64,000 nt of DNA from Balanoglossus misakiensis (GCA_040954595.2 CM082580.2:10602001-10666000); one strand, 5' to 3'; positions 1 to 14,700 are shown, counted from the first letter of the stretch. Made by a program: numbers and translations. The notes: a model not told the origin generated them from the sequence alone.

Positions 1-3000
1 GAAATCTGAAAATTTGGTCGATTTTTGAAAAAATCATGGGTTATAGCCCATGAAAATCATGAAAAAATGACAATTTTTCGACTTTGCGAAATCTGAAAAT
101 TTCGTCGATTTTTGAAAAAATCATGGGTTATAGCCCATGAAAATCATGAAAAAATGACAATTTTTCGACTTTGCGAAATCTGAAAATTTGGTCGATTTTT
201 GAAAAAATCATGGGTTATAGCCCATGAAAATCATGAAAAAATGACAATTTTTCGACTTTGCGAAATCTGAAAATTTGGTCGATTTTTGAAAAAATCATGG
301 GTTATAGCCCATGAAAATCATGAAAAAATGACAATTTTTCGACTTTGCGAAATCTGAAAATTTCGTCGATTTTTGAAAAAATCATGGGTTATAGCCCATG
401 AAAATCAGGAAAAAATGACAATTTTTCGACTTTGCGAAATCTGAAAATTTCGTCGATTTTTGAAAAAATCATGGGTTATAGCCCATGAAAATCAGGAAAA
501 AATGACAATTTTTCGACTTTGCTAAATCTGAAAATTTGGTCGATTTTTGAAAAAATCATGGGTTATAGCCCATGAAAATCATGAAAAAATGACAATTTTT
601 CGACTTTGCGAAATCTGAAAATTTCGTCGATTTTTGAAAAAATCATGGGTTATAGCCCATGAAAATCATGAAAAAATGACAATTTTACGACTTTGCGAAA
701 TCTGAAAATTTGGTCGATTTTTGAAAAAATCATGGGTTATAGCCCATGAAAATCATGAAAAAATGACAATTTTTCGACTTTGCGAAATCTGAAAATTTGG
801 TCGATTTTTGAAAAAATCATGGGTTATAGCCCAAGAAAATCAGGAAAAAATGACAATTTTTCGACTTTGCGAAATCTGAAAATTTGGTCGATTTTTGAAA
901 AAATCATGGGTTATAGCCCATGAAAATCATGAAAAAATGACAATTTTTCGACTTTGCGAAATCTGAAAATTTCGTCGATTTTTGAAAAAATCATGGGTTA
1001 TAGCCCATGAAAATCATGAAAAAATGACAATTTTACGACTTTGCGAAATCTGAAAATTTGGTCGATTTTTGAAAAAATCATGGGTTATAGCCCATGAAAA
1101 TCATGAAAAAATGACAATTTTTCGACTTTGCGAAATCTGAAAATTTGGTCGATTTTTGAAAAAATCATGGGTTATAGCCCAAGAAAATCAGGAAAAAATG
1201 ACAATTTTTCGACTTTGCGAAATCTGAAAATTTGGTCGATTTTTGAAAAAATCATGGGTTATAGCCCATGAAAATCATGAAAAAATGACAATTTTTCGAC
1301 TTTGCGAAATCTGAAAATTTCGTCGATTTTTGAAAAAATCATGGGTTATAGCCCATGAAAATCAGGAAAAAATGACAATTTTTCGACTTTGCGAAATCTG
1401 AAAATTTCGTCGATTTTTGAAAAAATCATGGGTTATAGCCCATGAAAATCAGGAAAAAATGACAATTTTTCGACTTTGCTAAATCTGAAAATTTGGTCGA
1501 TTTTTGAAAAAATCATGGGTTATAGCCCATGAAAATCATGAAAAAATGACAATTTTTCGACTTTGCGAAATCTGAAAATTTGGTCGATTTTTGAAAAAAT
1601 CATGGGTTATAGCCCATGAAAATCATGAAAAAATGACAATTTTTCGACTTTGCGAAATCTGAAAATTTGGTCGATTTTTGAAAAAATCATGGGTTATAGC
1701 CCATGAAAATCATGAAAAAATGACAATTCTTCGACTTTGCGAAATCTGAAAATTTGGTCGATTTTTGAAAAAATCATGGGTTATAGCCCATGAAAATCAT
1801 GAAAAAATGATAATTTTTCGACTTTGCGAAATCTGAAAATTTCGTCGATTTTTGAAAAAATCATGGGTTATAGCCCATGAAAATCAGGAAAAAATGACAA
1901 TTTTTCGACTTTGCGAAATCTGAAAATTTGGTCGATTTTTGAAAAAATCATGGGTTATAGCCCATGAAAATCAGGAAAAAATGACAATTTTTCGACTTTG
2001 CGAAATCTGAAAATTTGGTCGATTTTTGAAAAAATCATGGGTTATAGCCCATGAAAATCATGAAAAAATGACAATTTTTCGACTTTGCGAAACCTGAAAA
2101 TTTCGTCGATTTTTGAAAAAATCATGGGTTATAGCCCATGAAAATCATGAAAAAATGACAATTTTTCGACTTTGCGAAATCTGAAAATTTCGTCGATTTT
2201 TGAAAAAATCATGGGTTATAGCCCATGAAAATCATGAAAAAATGACAATTTTTCGACTTTGCGAAATCTGAAAATTTCGTCGATTTTTGAAAAAATCATG
2301 GGTTATAGCCCATGAAAATCATGAAAAAATGACAATTTTTCGACTTTGCGAAATCTGAAAATTTGGTCGATTTTTGAAAAAATCATGGGTTATAGCCCAA
2401 GAAAATCATGAAAAAATGACAATTTTTCGACTTTGCGAAATCTGAAAATTTGGTCGATTTTTGAAAAAATCATGGGTTATAGCCCATGAAAATCATGAAA
2501 AAATGACAATTTTTCGACTTTGCGAAATCTGAAAATTTGGTCGATTTTTGAAAAAATCATGGGTTATAGCCCATGAAAATCATGAAAAAATGACAATTTT
2601 TCGACTTTGCGAAATCTGAAAATTTCGTCGATTTTTGAAAAAATCATGGGTTATAGCCCATGAAAATCATGAAAAAATGACAATTTTTCGACTTTGCGAA
2701 ATCTGAAAATTTGGTCGATTTTTGAAAATATCATGGGTTATAGCCCATGAAAATCATGAAAAAATGACAATTTTTCGACTTTGCGAAATCTGAAAATTTG
2801 GTCGATTTTTGAAAATATCATGGGTTATAGCCCATGAAAATCATGAAAAAATGACAATTTTTCGACTTTGCGAAATCTGAAAATTTGGTCGATTTTTGAA
2901 AAAATCATGGGTTATAGCCCATGAAAATCAGGAAAAAATGACAATTTTTCGACTTTGCGAAATCTGAAAATTTCGTCGATTTTTGAAAAAATCATGGTTT

Positions 3001-6000
3001 ATAGCCCATGAAAATCAGGAAAAAATGACAATTTTTCGACTTTGCGAAATCTGAAAATTTGGTCAATTTTTGAAAAAATCATGGGTTATAGCCCATGAAA
3101 ATCATGAAAAAATGACAAATTTTCGACTTTGCGAAATCTGAAAATTTCCTCGATTTTTGAAAAAATCATGGGTTATAGCCCATGAAAATCATGAAAAAAT
3201 GACAATTTTTCGACTTTGCGAAATCTGAAAATTTCGTCGATTTTTGAAAAAATCATGGGTTATAGCCCATGAAAATCATGAAAAAATGACAATTTTTCGA
3301 CTTTGCGAAATCTGAAAATTTCGTCGATTTTTGAAAAAATCATGGGTTATAGCCCATGAAAATCATGAAAAAATGACAATTTTTCGACTTTGCGAAATCT
3401 GAAAATTTCGTCGATTTTTGAAAAAATCATGGGTTATAGCCCATGAAAATCATGAAAAAATGACAATTTTTCGACTTTGCGAAATCTGAAAATTTCGTCG
3501 ATTTTTGAAAAAATCATGGGTTATTCCCCATGAAAATCATGAAAAAATGACAATTTTTCGACTTTGCGAAATCTGAAAATTTCGTCGATTTTTGAAAAAA
3601 TCATGGGTTATAGCCCATGAAAATCATGAAAAAATGACAATTTTTCGACTTTGCGAAATCTGAAAATTTGGTCGATTTTTGAAAAAATCATGGGTTATAG
3701 CCCAAGAAAATCAGGAAAAAATGACAATTTTTCGACTTTGCGAAACCAGAAAATTTGGTCGATTTTTGAAAAAATCATGGGTTATAGCCCATGAAAATCA
3801 TGAAAAAATGACAATTTTTCGACTTTGCGAAATCTGAAAAATTCGTCGATTTTTGAAAAAATCATGGGTTATAGCCCATGAAAATCATGAAAAAATGACA
3901 ATTTTTCGACTTTGCGAAATCTGAAAATTTGGTCGATTTTTGAAAAAATCATGGGTTATAGCCCATGAAAATCATGAAAAAATGACAATTTTTCGACTTT
4001 GCGAAACCTGAAAATTTGGTCGATTTTTGAAAAAATCATGGGTTATAGCCCATGAAAATCATGAAAAAATGACAATTTTTCGACTTTGCGAAATCTGAAA
4101 ATTTGGTCGATTTTTGAAAAAATCATGGGTTATAGCCCATGAAAATCATGAAAAAACGACAATTTTTCGACTTTGCGAAATCTGAAAATTTGGTCGATTT
4201 TTGAAAAAATCATGGGTTATAGCCCATGAAAATCATGAAAAATGACAATTTTTCGACTTTGCGAAATCTGAAAATTTGGTCGATTTTTGAAAAAATCATG
4301 GGTTATAGCCCATGAAAATCATGAAAAAATGACAATTTTTCGACTTTGCGAAATCTGAAAATTTGGTCGATTTTTGAAAAAATCATGGGTTATAGCCCAT
4401 GAAAATCATGAAAAAATGACAATTTTTCGACTTTGCGAAATCTGAAAATTTGGTTGATTTTTGAAAAAATCATGGGTTATAGCCCATGAAAATCATGAAA
4501 AAATGACAATTTTTCGACTTTGCGAAATCTGAAAATTTGGTCGATTTTTGAAAAAATCATGGGTTATAGCCCATGAAAATCATGAAAAAATGACAATTTT
4601 TCGACTTTGCGAAATCTGAAAATTTGGTCGATTTTTGAAAAAATCATGGGTTATAGCCCATGAAAATCATGAAAAAATGACAATTTTTCGACTTTGCGAA
4701 ATCTGAAAATTTGGTCGATTTTTAAAAAATCATGGGTTATAGCCCATGAAAATCATGAAAAAATGACAATTTTTCGACTTTGCGAAATCTGAAAATTTGG
4801 TCGATTTTTGAAAAAATCATGGGTTATAGCCCATGAAAATCATGAAAAAATGACAATTTTTCGACTTTGCGAAATCTGAAAATTTGGTCGATTTTTGAAA
4901 AAATCATGGGTTATAGCCCATGAAAATCATGAAAAAATGACAATTTTTCGACTTTGCGAAATCTGAAAATTTGGTCGATTTTTGAAAAAATCATGGGTTA
5001 TAGCCCATGAAAATCATGAAAAAATGACAATTTTTCGACTTTGCGAAATCTGAAAATTTGGTCGATTTTTGAAAAAATCATGGGTTATAGCCCATGAAAA
5101 TCATGAAAAAATGACAATTTTTCGACTTTGCGAAATCTGAAAATTTGGTCGATTTTTGAAAAAATCATGGGTTATAGCCCATGAAAATCATGAAAAAATG
5201 ACAATTTTTCGACTTTGCGAAATCTGAAAATTTCGTCGATTTTTGAAAAAATCATGGGTTATAGCCCATGAAAATCATGAAAAAATGACAATTTTTCGAC
5301 TTTGCGAAATCTGAAAATTTCGTCGATTTTTGAAAAAATCATGGGTTATAGCCCATGAAAATCATGAAAAAATGACAATTTTTCGACTTTGCGAAATCTG
5401 AAAATTTCGTCGATTTTTGAAAAAATCATGGGTTATAGCCCATGAAAATCATGAAAAAATGACAATTTTTCGACTTTGCGAAATCTGAAAATTTCGTCGA
5501 TTTTTGAAAAAATCATGGGTTATTCCCCATGAAAATCATGAAAAAATGACAATTTTTCGACTTTGCGAAATCTGAAAATTTCGTCGATTTTTGAAAAAAT
5601 CATGGGTTATAGCCCATGAAAATCATGAAAAAATGACAATTTTTCGACTTTGCGAAATCTGAAAATTTGGTCGATTTTTGAAAAAATCATGGGTTATAGC
5701 CCATGAAAATCATGAAAAAATGACAATTTTTCGACTTTGCGAAACCAGAAAATTTGGTCGATTTTTGAAAAAATCATGGGTTATAGCCCATGAAAATCAT
5801 GAAAAAATGACAATTTTTCGACTTTGCGAAATCTGAAAAATTCGTCGATTTTTGAAAAAATCATGGGTTATAGCCCATGAAAATCATGAAAAAATGACAA
5901 TTTTTCGACTTTGCGAAATCTGAAAATTTGGTCGATTTTTGAAAAAATCATGGGTTATAGCCCATGAAAATCATGAAAAAATGACAATTTTTCGACTTTG

Positions 6001-9000
6001 CGAAACCTGAAAATTTGGTCGATTTTTGAAAAAATCATGGGTTATAGCCCATGAAAATCATGAAAAAATGACAATTTTTCGACTTTGCGAAACCTGAAAA
6101 TTTGGTCGATTTTTGAAAAAATCATGGGTTATAGCCCATGAAAATCATGAAAAAATGACAATTTTTCGACTTTGCGAAATCTGAAAATTTGGTCGATTTT
6201 TGAAAAAATCATGGGTTATAGCCCATGAAAATCAGGAAAAAACGACAATTTTTCGACTTTGCGAAATCTGAAAATTTGGTCGATTTTTGAAAAAATCATG
6301 GGTTATAGCCCATGAAAATCATGAAAAAATGACAATTTTTCGACTTTGCGAAATCTGAAAATTTGGTCGATTTTTGAAAAAATCATGGGTTATAGCCCAT
6401 GAAAATCATGAAAAAATGACAATTTTTCGACTTTGCGAAATCTGAAAATTTGGTCGATTTTTGAAAAAATCATGGGTTATAGCCCATGAAAATCATGAAA
6501 AAATGACAATTTTTCGACTTTGCGAAATCTGAAAATTTGGTCGATTTTTAAAAAATCATGGGTTATAGCCCATGAAAATCATGAAAAAATGACAATTTTT
6601 CGACTTTGCGAAATCTGAAAATTTGGTCGATTTTTGAAAAAATCATGGGTTATAGCCCATGAAAATCATGAAAAAATGACAATTTTTCGACTTTGCGAAA
6701 TCTGAAAATTTCGTCGATTTTTGAAAAAATCATGGGTTATAGCCCATGAAAATCATGAAAAAATGACAATTTTTCGACTTTGCGAAATCTGAAAATTTCG
6801 TCGATTTTTGAAAAAATCATGGGTTATAGCCCATGAAAATCATGAAAAAATGACAATTTTTCGACTTTGCGAAATCTGAAAATTTCGTCGATTTTTGAAA
6901 AAATCATGGGTTATAGCCCATGAAAATCATGAAAAAATGACAATTTTTCGACTTTGCGAAATCTGAAAATTTCGTCGATTTTTGAAAAAATCATGGGTTA
7001 TTCCCCATGAAAATCATGAAAAAATGACAATTTTTCGACTTTGCGAAATCTGAAAATTTCGTCGATTTTTGAAAAAATCATGGGTTATAGCCCATGAAAA
7101 TCATGAAAAAATGACAATTTTTCGACTTTGCGAAATCTGAAAATTTGGTCGATTTTTGAAAAAATCATGGGTTATAGCCCATGAAAATCATGAAAAAATG
7201 ACAATTTTTCGACTTTGCGAAACCAGAAAATTTGGTCGATTTTTGAAAAAATCATGGGTTATAGCCCATGAAAATCATGAAAAAATGACAATTTTTCGAC
7301 TTTGCGAAATCTGAAAAATTCGTCGATTTTTGAAAAAATCATGGGTTATAGCCCATGAAAATCATGAAAAAATGACAATTTTTCGACTTTGCGAAATCTG
7401 AAAATTTGGTCGATTTTTGAAAAAATCATGGGTTATAGCCCATGAAAATCATGAAAAAATGACAATTTTTCGACTTTGCGAAACCTGAAAATTTGGTCGA
7501 TTTTTGAAAAAATCATGGGTTATAGCCCATGAAAATCATGAAAAAATGACAATTTTTCGACTTTGCGAAACCTGAAAATTTGGTCGATTTTTGAAAAAAT
7601 CATGGGTTATAGCCCATGAAAATCATGAAAAAATGACAATTTTTCGACTTTGCGAAATCTGAAAATTTGGTCGATTTTTGAAAAAATCATGGGTTATAGC
7701 CCATGAAAATCAGGAAAAAACGACAATTTTTCGACTTTGCGAAATCTGAAAATTTGGTCGATTTTTGAAAAAATCATGGGTTATAGCCCATGAAAATCAT
7801 GAAAAAATGACAATTTTTCGACTTTGCGAAATCTGAAAATTTGGTCGATTTTTGAAAAAATCATGGGTTATAGCCCATGAAAATCATGAAAAAATGACAA
7901 TTTTTCGACTTTGCGAAATCTGAAAATTTGGTCGATTTTTGAAAAAATCATGGGTTATAGCCCATGAAAATCATGAAAAAATGACAATTTTTCGACTTTG
8001 CGAAATCTGAAAATTTGGTCGATTTTTAAAAAATCATGGGTTATAGCCCATGAAAATCATGAAAAAATGACAATTTTTCGACTTTGCGAAATCTGAAAAT
8101 TTGGTCGATTTTTGAAAAAATCATGGGTTATAGCCCATGAAAATCATGAAAAAATGACAATTTTTCGACTTTGCGAAATCTGAAAATTTGGTCGATTTTT
8201 GAAAAAATCATGGGTTATAGCCCATGAAAATCATGAAAAAATGACAATTTTTCGACTTTGCGAAATCTGAAAATTTGGTCGATTTTTGAAAAATTCATGG
8301 GTTATAGCCCATGAAAATCATGAAAAAATGACAATTTTTCGACTGTGCGAAATCTGAAAATTTGGTCGATTTTTGAAAAAATCATGGGTTATAGCCCATG
8401 AAAATCATGAAAAAATGACAATTTTTCGACTTTGCGAAATCTGAAAATTTGGTCGATTTTTGAAAAAATCATGGGTTATAGCCCATGAAAATCATGAAAA
8501 AATGACAATTTTTCGACTTTGCGAAATCTGAAAATTTGGTCGATTTTTGAAAAAATCATGGGTTATAGCCCATGAAAATCATGAAAAAATGACAATTTTT
8601 CGACTTTGCGAAATCTGAAAATTTGGTCGATTTTTGAAAAAATCATGGGTTATAGCCCATGAAAATCATGAAAAAATGACAATTTTTCGACTTTGCGAAA
8701 TCTGAAAATTTGGTCGATTTTTGAAAAAATCATGGGTTATAGCCCATGAAAATCATGAAAAAATGACAATTTTTCGACTTTGCGAAATCTGAAAATTTCG
8801 TCGATTTTTGAAAAAATCATGGGTTATAGCCCATGAAAATCATGAAAAAATTACAATTTTTCGACTTTGCGAAATCTGAAAATTTCGTCGATTTTTGAAA
8901 AAATCATGGGTTATAGCCCAAGAAAATCATGAAAAAATTACAATTTTTCGACTTTGCGAAATCTGAAAATTTCGTCGATTTTTGAAAAAATCATGGGTTA

Positions 9001-9739
9001 TAGCCCATGAAAATCATGAAAAAATGACAATTTTTCGACTTTGCGAAATTTGAAAATTTGGTCGATTTTTGAAAAAATCATGGGTTATAGCCCATGAAAA
9101 TCATGAAAAAATGACAATTTTTCGACTTTGCGAAATCTGAAAATTTCGTCGATTTTTGAAAAAATCATGGGTTATAGCCCATGAAAATCATGAAAAAATG
9201 ACAATTTTTCGACTTTGCGAAATCTGAAAATTTGGTCGATTTTTGAAAAAATCATGGGTTATAGCCCATGAAAATCATGAAAAAATGACAATTTTTCGAC
9301 TTTGCGAAATCTGAAAATTTGGTCGATTTTTGAAAAAATCATGGGTTATAGCCCAAGAAAATCATGAAAAAATGACAATTTTTCGACTTTGCGAAATCTG
9401 AAAATTTCGTCGATTTTTGAAAAAATCATGGGTTATAGCCCATGAAAATCATGAAAAAATTACAATTTTTCGACTTTGCGAAATCTGAAAATTTCGTCGA
9501 TTTTTGAAAAAATCATGGGTTATAGCCCATGAAAATCATGAAAAAATGACAATTTTTCGACTTTGCGAAATCTGAAAATTTGGTCGATTTTTGAAAAAAT
9601 CATGGGTTATAGCCCATGAAAATCATGAAAAAATGACAATTTTTCGACTTTGCGAAATCTGAAAATTTCGTCGATTTTTGAAAAAATCATGGGTTATAGC
9701 CCATGAAAATCATGAAAAAATGACAATTTTTCGACTTTG
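1..9739. repeat. 87-bp AT-rich satellite array, about 112 monomers
   Basis: Head-to-tail monomers begin at 1, 88, 175 and so on with an 87-bp step and continue without interruption to 9739, where unique sequence starts. Each monomer carries an inverted repeat (CATGGG, loop TTATAG, CCCATG) followed by two A-rich ATGAAAA blocks. Monomers are nearly identical. Recurrent variants include TTGGTCG versus TTCGTCG, ATCATGAA versus ATCAGGAA, CCCATG versus CCCAAG, TTATAGCCC versus TTATTCCCC, and single-base deletions. Although 87 is a multiple of three, every frame carries stops, so it is not coding. The left end of the array lies outside the window. The array could be pericentromeric or subtelomeric satellite or a large euchromatic minisatellite. 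Confidence 0.98.
5073..8175. repeat. higher-order repeat block within the satellite, period 1478 bp (17 monomers)
   Basis: Rare monomer variants recur at a fixed step. TTATTCCCC occurs at 5520 and 6998, GAAACCAGAA at 5741 and 7219, and the one-base-deleted GATTTTTAAAAAATC at 6543 and 8021. All steps are 1478 bp, i.e. 17 monomers minus one base. The same markers also occur at 3521 and 3742, 1999 bp before the first copy (23 monomers minus two bases). Periodicity at 1478 bp breaks before about 5073 and after about 8175. This indicates a recent block duplication laid over the 87-bp unit. Confidence 0.85.
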
Positions 9740-11400
9740 AAAATTTTCAAAAATTCTTCAGACATCCATCCATACATACAGACGCAACTGATTCCATAAG
9801 GTCCCATGGTACATACCAATAGGACCTAAAAATATATATCTCATGTTCCAAAAAAAAGGTGGTTATCGAGTAGATTAAAGCAGCTATTTCCAAATAAGCG
9901 ATGCCTGGATGTGAAATAGTGCACGACAATGTTGACGATAATATTTTGCATTCAGTAAATTTGAGAATATTCTGTTGCTGTAAGTTGCTAAATTCAAAGG
10001 GCTTGTCACAAAACGTGACATCTGATAGACACAGGATTATGATGCGGTCAGAGGTGTATGCTTGAGAAATCTTGTCTCTTACTACCTCAGTGAGCACGAG
10101 TCACTACAGATAGGCTTTGAAATGCTCTGGCCGCAACACGTGACGTACAAAGCATCCTTCTGGGAAGAGTCAGCGGTAGGCGTGACGTGTGGCCGCTTTT
10201 TTTTTTGCTCAGGTCCAATGCCGTCAGCTTCACTTTGCGCAGCCTTAAATGTCCATTACCACCGTCAATTTTACAGGGGTTGACGTCAGCAGATTGAAAT
10301 TTTCGATTAGTAAAAATGAGCGGGACGCAGATGGTTCTCGAGATTAAGAGGAAGAATTTGCGCCCCCTCCCAAATCGCGGTCCGAGAGACGTCATCGCCC
10401 CTCGTTTAGAGTTTGTCGAAGATTTCGGACATTGGAAATGGTTATCTTGAAGGAACCTGCCAATATTCTAGTATTGTGTTAACTTTGCATTTTCTCCGCA
10501 ATAAAAATATTAACCCGTGTGAACACCTCGTCCGACTACTGAAGGCAAGACCTGAACTTGCTTTTCATTATTTGGGAAGTCAAACAAGAAATTTCAATTA
10601 TACGCACGACAAAATGTTGGAAATACGGGCAAAACGTACAGCCAATGAGGGCCCTTATACACGAGATCCCCGTTCAAAGCTCCCAAACATGGATTTGGTT
10701 GTTTGTTTGTTTGCGATTACCGCTTTAATTGTACGCAGACTATTTGGAAATGTACGCGGGTATATGATATAGGGTGTTCTCTTGCCCCGGGGTCGCACCC
10801 CCCCCCAACTTCTCCCGTGCACGCATGTGTACACACACGTGAATCGAACGTAGAGCTCGAGGTTGACCATGATGCCAGCCACCAAGTGATGAGTTGGCGT
10901 GGGTTCATGATAAGCTACTCGACCGAGTTCTCACACTGTTGACGTACCCGAACAATACGAACGATAACGGAGAGTGGGTAAAAAAAATACTTGAGAAGGA
11001 CTCATGTGCTTCCTTGTCTCGTATGAAAATGCGACAGGTTGTCGATATTGCAACTGCTGGCGCTGTTGAAAGCGAAGAACTAACCTATTTTAAACTAATA
11101 CATGTAGTTTCCGAAAACGAGAGTCGTATCCGTTTTCACAGTTTTGGCCGTGTCTGCTGATTTGTAAGGTTGTTTGTTTGTTTGTTTGTGTTTTTGCGAG
11201 AGCAGTGGCAAGAGAAGCGAACAACCTCTGAATCAAATCGACGCACTCGTAATGTTGTTGAAAAACAAGGCCCTCGCATAAGTCTGATCAAGTGACGACG
11301 ATACGCGTTTGCCCGTGGAGAATTGTTTTTTTTTTTAAAATAAACACATATTTCTGCTGAACTGATGCGCTAGATGATAAAAAAGTGAGCCTCTCACGTC
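9740..11400. other. unique non-coding sequence flanking the satellite
   Basis: The satellite ends abruptly after CGACTTTG. The following 1.66 kb is unique sequence with only short open frames that lack domain features, splice context or recognisable similarity. I see no RNA gene. A C-run lies at about 10799-10806. Confidence 0.5.
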
Positions 11401-11785
11401 ACTAAGGAAGCTGCGCGCGCGGTTTACGCACACGGTCCTCGTTCGCCGCAGCCAATGGCTGACAGTGTCGTCACGAGCGATGACCGACTCGTGTCACGAA
11501 AGCCAATCAGCTAATGGCGTTCGGCAATTTATGACACGATATATTGGCAGTCGGCATCCCTCTCATGTCATTCGCCCTGCGACTTCTTCAAAGCAGAAAC
11601 ACGGCTCGCTCCTCGCTCGCGAACAAAAAAAGCACGTCAGTATCTAGGTGCATCGCTCCTGCCACTTAGACGGGCAAAAGGTCGCAGTCCTCGCCGCTCA
11701 CCCTTACTCCAAGACACCGTTGTTCCGTTACAAGAGTTTCGTGTGGAGATAGCTTTATCCGCACACCGATTCAACACAGTGATAA
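11401..11785 (+). promoter_or_regulatory. putative promoter and 5' leader exon
   Basis: This GC-richer stretch has two CCAAT boxes (11452-11456 and 11503-11507), an AT-rich TATA-like element (GATATATT, about 11538-11545), and then about 200 bases without a long frame. It ends in a good splice donor, ATAA followed by GTAAGT at 11786. It reads like a TATA-type promoter with an untranslated first exon on the plus strand. The only plus-strand coding exon downstream with an acceptor right before its ATG is the cysteine-rich peptide at 26295, so this could be its leader across a 14.5-kb intron. That link is inference; transcript reads would decide it. Confidence 0.35.
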
Positions 11786-14700
11786 GTAAGTGGATTACTC
11801 TTTTCATCAATCTGTCATATCAATCTTGTAGCATGTCATAACTTACGTATTCCTTCAGGGGTTGCTTCACCTGTGTTTCTTATTGTGTGTTTTCAAGATT
11901 GTGTGTTGTGTGTCATAAAGTCCACTTTCTTGTTGTAGTAAACGTACAGTGTTCCTGTCAATTTTGAAAAGAAACCACAAAACGTGGAAATGCTGAGTAT
12001 AGAACAAGGCTTAAAATCTTGCTTCCAAATTGAATAAAAAACTAAGATCCTGGGCATGAAAACTTTTGGAGTGGCAGATTACGGTGATATTAAGAGCGGC
12101 CGACATCATCAGTCAAAAATGTAGATTATTTTCGGTTGACTATGCACAATCATATGCGAATTCTTTGAATCAGTTCAACTGCGGGCACTGGAGACAACTA
12201 TGGAGGAAAAGCCCGAGACTGTGTTCCGCGTTCATCTATTTGGAGAAGCGCCTTTTGACTGAGCAAGACATATTTATGATGTTTATGAAAGCGTTGCCAA
12301 CTGCAGCATTGAAAAGCTTGCGTGTCTGTCTGTCTGTCTGTTCTTGTATGTCAGTCTATCTGAGATTCACCAATACGTGTATGCCAACTTCACGAACGAT
12401 TGATTGATCTGATTGACGTGATTTGATTGCTGTGACGTGTCCTGGTGGGCGTGCCTTGCCTATCGATGATTTTTGATGAACGTTAGCCACATACTTTTGT
12501 GTCACAGAGATCTGACGGTGTTATAAGAGATATTCCTCGCAATCTCCACATTGCACTAACCTTTATAAGGGTCCATAATTACAGCGCTAACATTTGCTGC
12601 AACTCGATGTACAGTCACTTTCCCTGTGCAGAATTACAAGCTTAGTGACACAGTGACACATAACATTCCAACCACGGGGGCGTATTCAGTACGCACGCGG
12701 TTAGTTCTAAGGCTTGCCAAATCCATGCCAGGGGCTACGGACAGGTATGATATGTAATAAAATCCGCGCTTTAGGGGGAAGTATGTTCACTTTTGTGAAG
12801 GTGGAAGCGTTTTAAAATCACGCTCAAACGCATAAAACGCCTATGCGTGACGTCACTGGATAAGATACCTAAAATCCTGCGTTCGATTGCGCTGTTTCGT
12901 ATTATTTCTCTGAAAAAGGGGGAAACCAAAGGAAAATTGGCATTTCTCCATCGATTGTGCAAATTCCCATCCTATCCATTGTTGCACAGCAACTGGAATC
13001 CTTCGGTAGCGTCTTGAGGGATTAAGAAAGTAGCATTTGGTGTTTCTCTCCCACGTCTAAGACTCCGGAGCGGTTGAACGGTCGAAAGAAAGCGTGAAAA
13101 ATGATCGCTTTTCCTTGGGGTGTCGTACCCGCTAATCGCCAAGAAGTTTTACCTTGGGCAGACACAGAAATCCATATGCTGCAGTGTGAAAGAATATAAT
13201 ACGCATTCGAATGCCGTTTGTGCGAGTGGTATTCATTTTCTATTGAGTGACAGTCCTAGGAGAGCCTTCTTGAATTAAAGGACTAGATCTTCAGACTCGC
13301 GGAGAAAAACTCCGGGGAGCAACAGGATCTTATCGGCGGTTCAAGTTCAAAGAACGACACTGAAAGTATTTCAAGGTAATTGGGTATTGTTGAAGTGTAG
13401 AGGTGTCGACGATTGTGCACGTCCAAGCTTTGTCAATTTGGTTCGCAATTGTATTTACTTCATTCAGTTGCTCACTTTAGACATCGGAAAAATGATGTGA
13501 TTTTCGCTCAGCGATGTCAAGATGCGACTTTGGTGGCTGCTTTAATTAGATCGCGGTGTTAAAAAAAATCGGCGTCTCAATTGATCGATCAAAACAGCAC
13601 AAATTATCAATCAACTTCCGTTTTAACTTCATTTCGGAGGCGAGCGATTGAACAGCCGAGGTGGGCCAGTAATCTGCATGCAATCTGACATTTGAATTCC
13701 CTTGCTTGCAGAGGGGGAAACAAATTCAACAACATCAAATTCTCTGTAGTCGTGTCGATGGCGTACTCAAGTTCAAGGGGATTAGGTTGGAGTAATTATC
13801 GCTTTGCGCCCACAAATGACACGCGAGCTGGACTCATTCGTTGAAGCGGCCGTACGTTTGTTGGGTTGTCGTTTTTTATGTCATATCTCCCACAGTCTGT
13901 CTTCCGATGCGTCATAATTTTTTGTAAGCCGTATCGTGTTTACATGAAAGGGCGCATTTTAATGGCATCAATTAAGATATGCCATTCTCTGCGAGAATCT
14001 TGCACGGGGGAGGGGGCGTTCGGTATACCTGGAGCACAGAATATTTCCAGAGAAAACGATCACTTATTGACGTCGGCCTGCTGACGTGTGGGGTTTAATC
14101 CTTCGTTTACCAAGAAAAGAAACCCTTTGACGTGACGATGCCCAACCACGACAAAGTTGTTAACCTTTCACTACAAGTTGCCATGTTTACGAATGATAAA
14201 AGTATGGATTCTTCGGAAGCCTGCGAAAACTCAGCGCGTAAAACCCGCTTCCAGGGGTTATGTGTATATAACTGCCATGGCCCGTTTACGTGCATGCTGT
14301 CAGTGTGAGCGCACTGTGTATACTAGTATTTACGCTTGGAAATTGCTGGAAATGTGTATTTTGAAGGCTCTGTGTGACTATGCACTTGCGCTGGGCGAAA
14401 AAAGGCGTCATTTTACGGTATATGGAGATATTAGTACCAAATGTTGTAAAATCGAGCCATTAACTCAGACTTGTACAATATAGGCTATATGTGTTTCTAA
14501 GCACTGTTTTGATATTTCGCAAATGATACGTAAGTTACAAACAAGCCGTACATTTCATAGACTCGCATGCAGTAACTCTACGTAACATCAGTTTTGATCA
14601 AAGAGCATGAAAAATAATGTTAAAAGTCGCCGCCTTCGAGGCTTGAGATTGCCCAAGCCGATCACGTCTGACTTGCATGGGGGCATGGAAAGTCAACGAA

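Noticed and set aside
1-9739. CRISPR array or protein repeat interpretation of the satellite
   Set aside because: Monomers are contiguous without unique spacers, the host is eukaryotic, and stops occur in all frames.
10413-10772. 119-codon plus-strand frame near the satellite
   Set aside because: No domain, no splice signals or promoter nearby, and other frames of similar length overlap it; consistent with chance.
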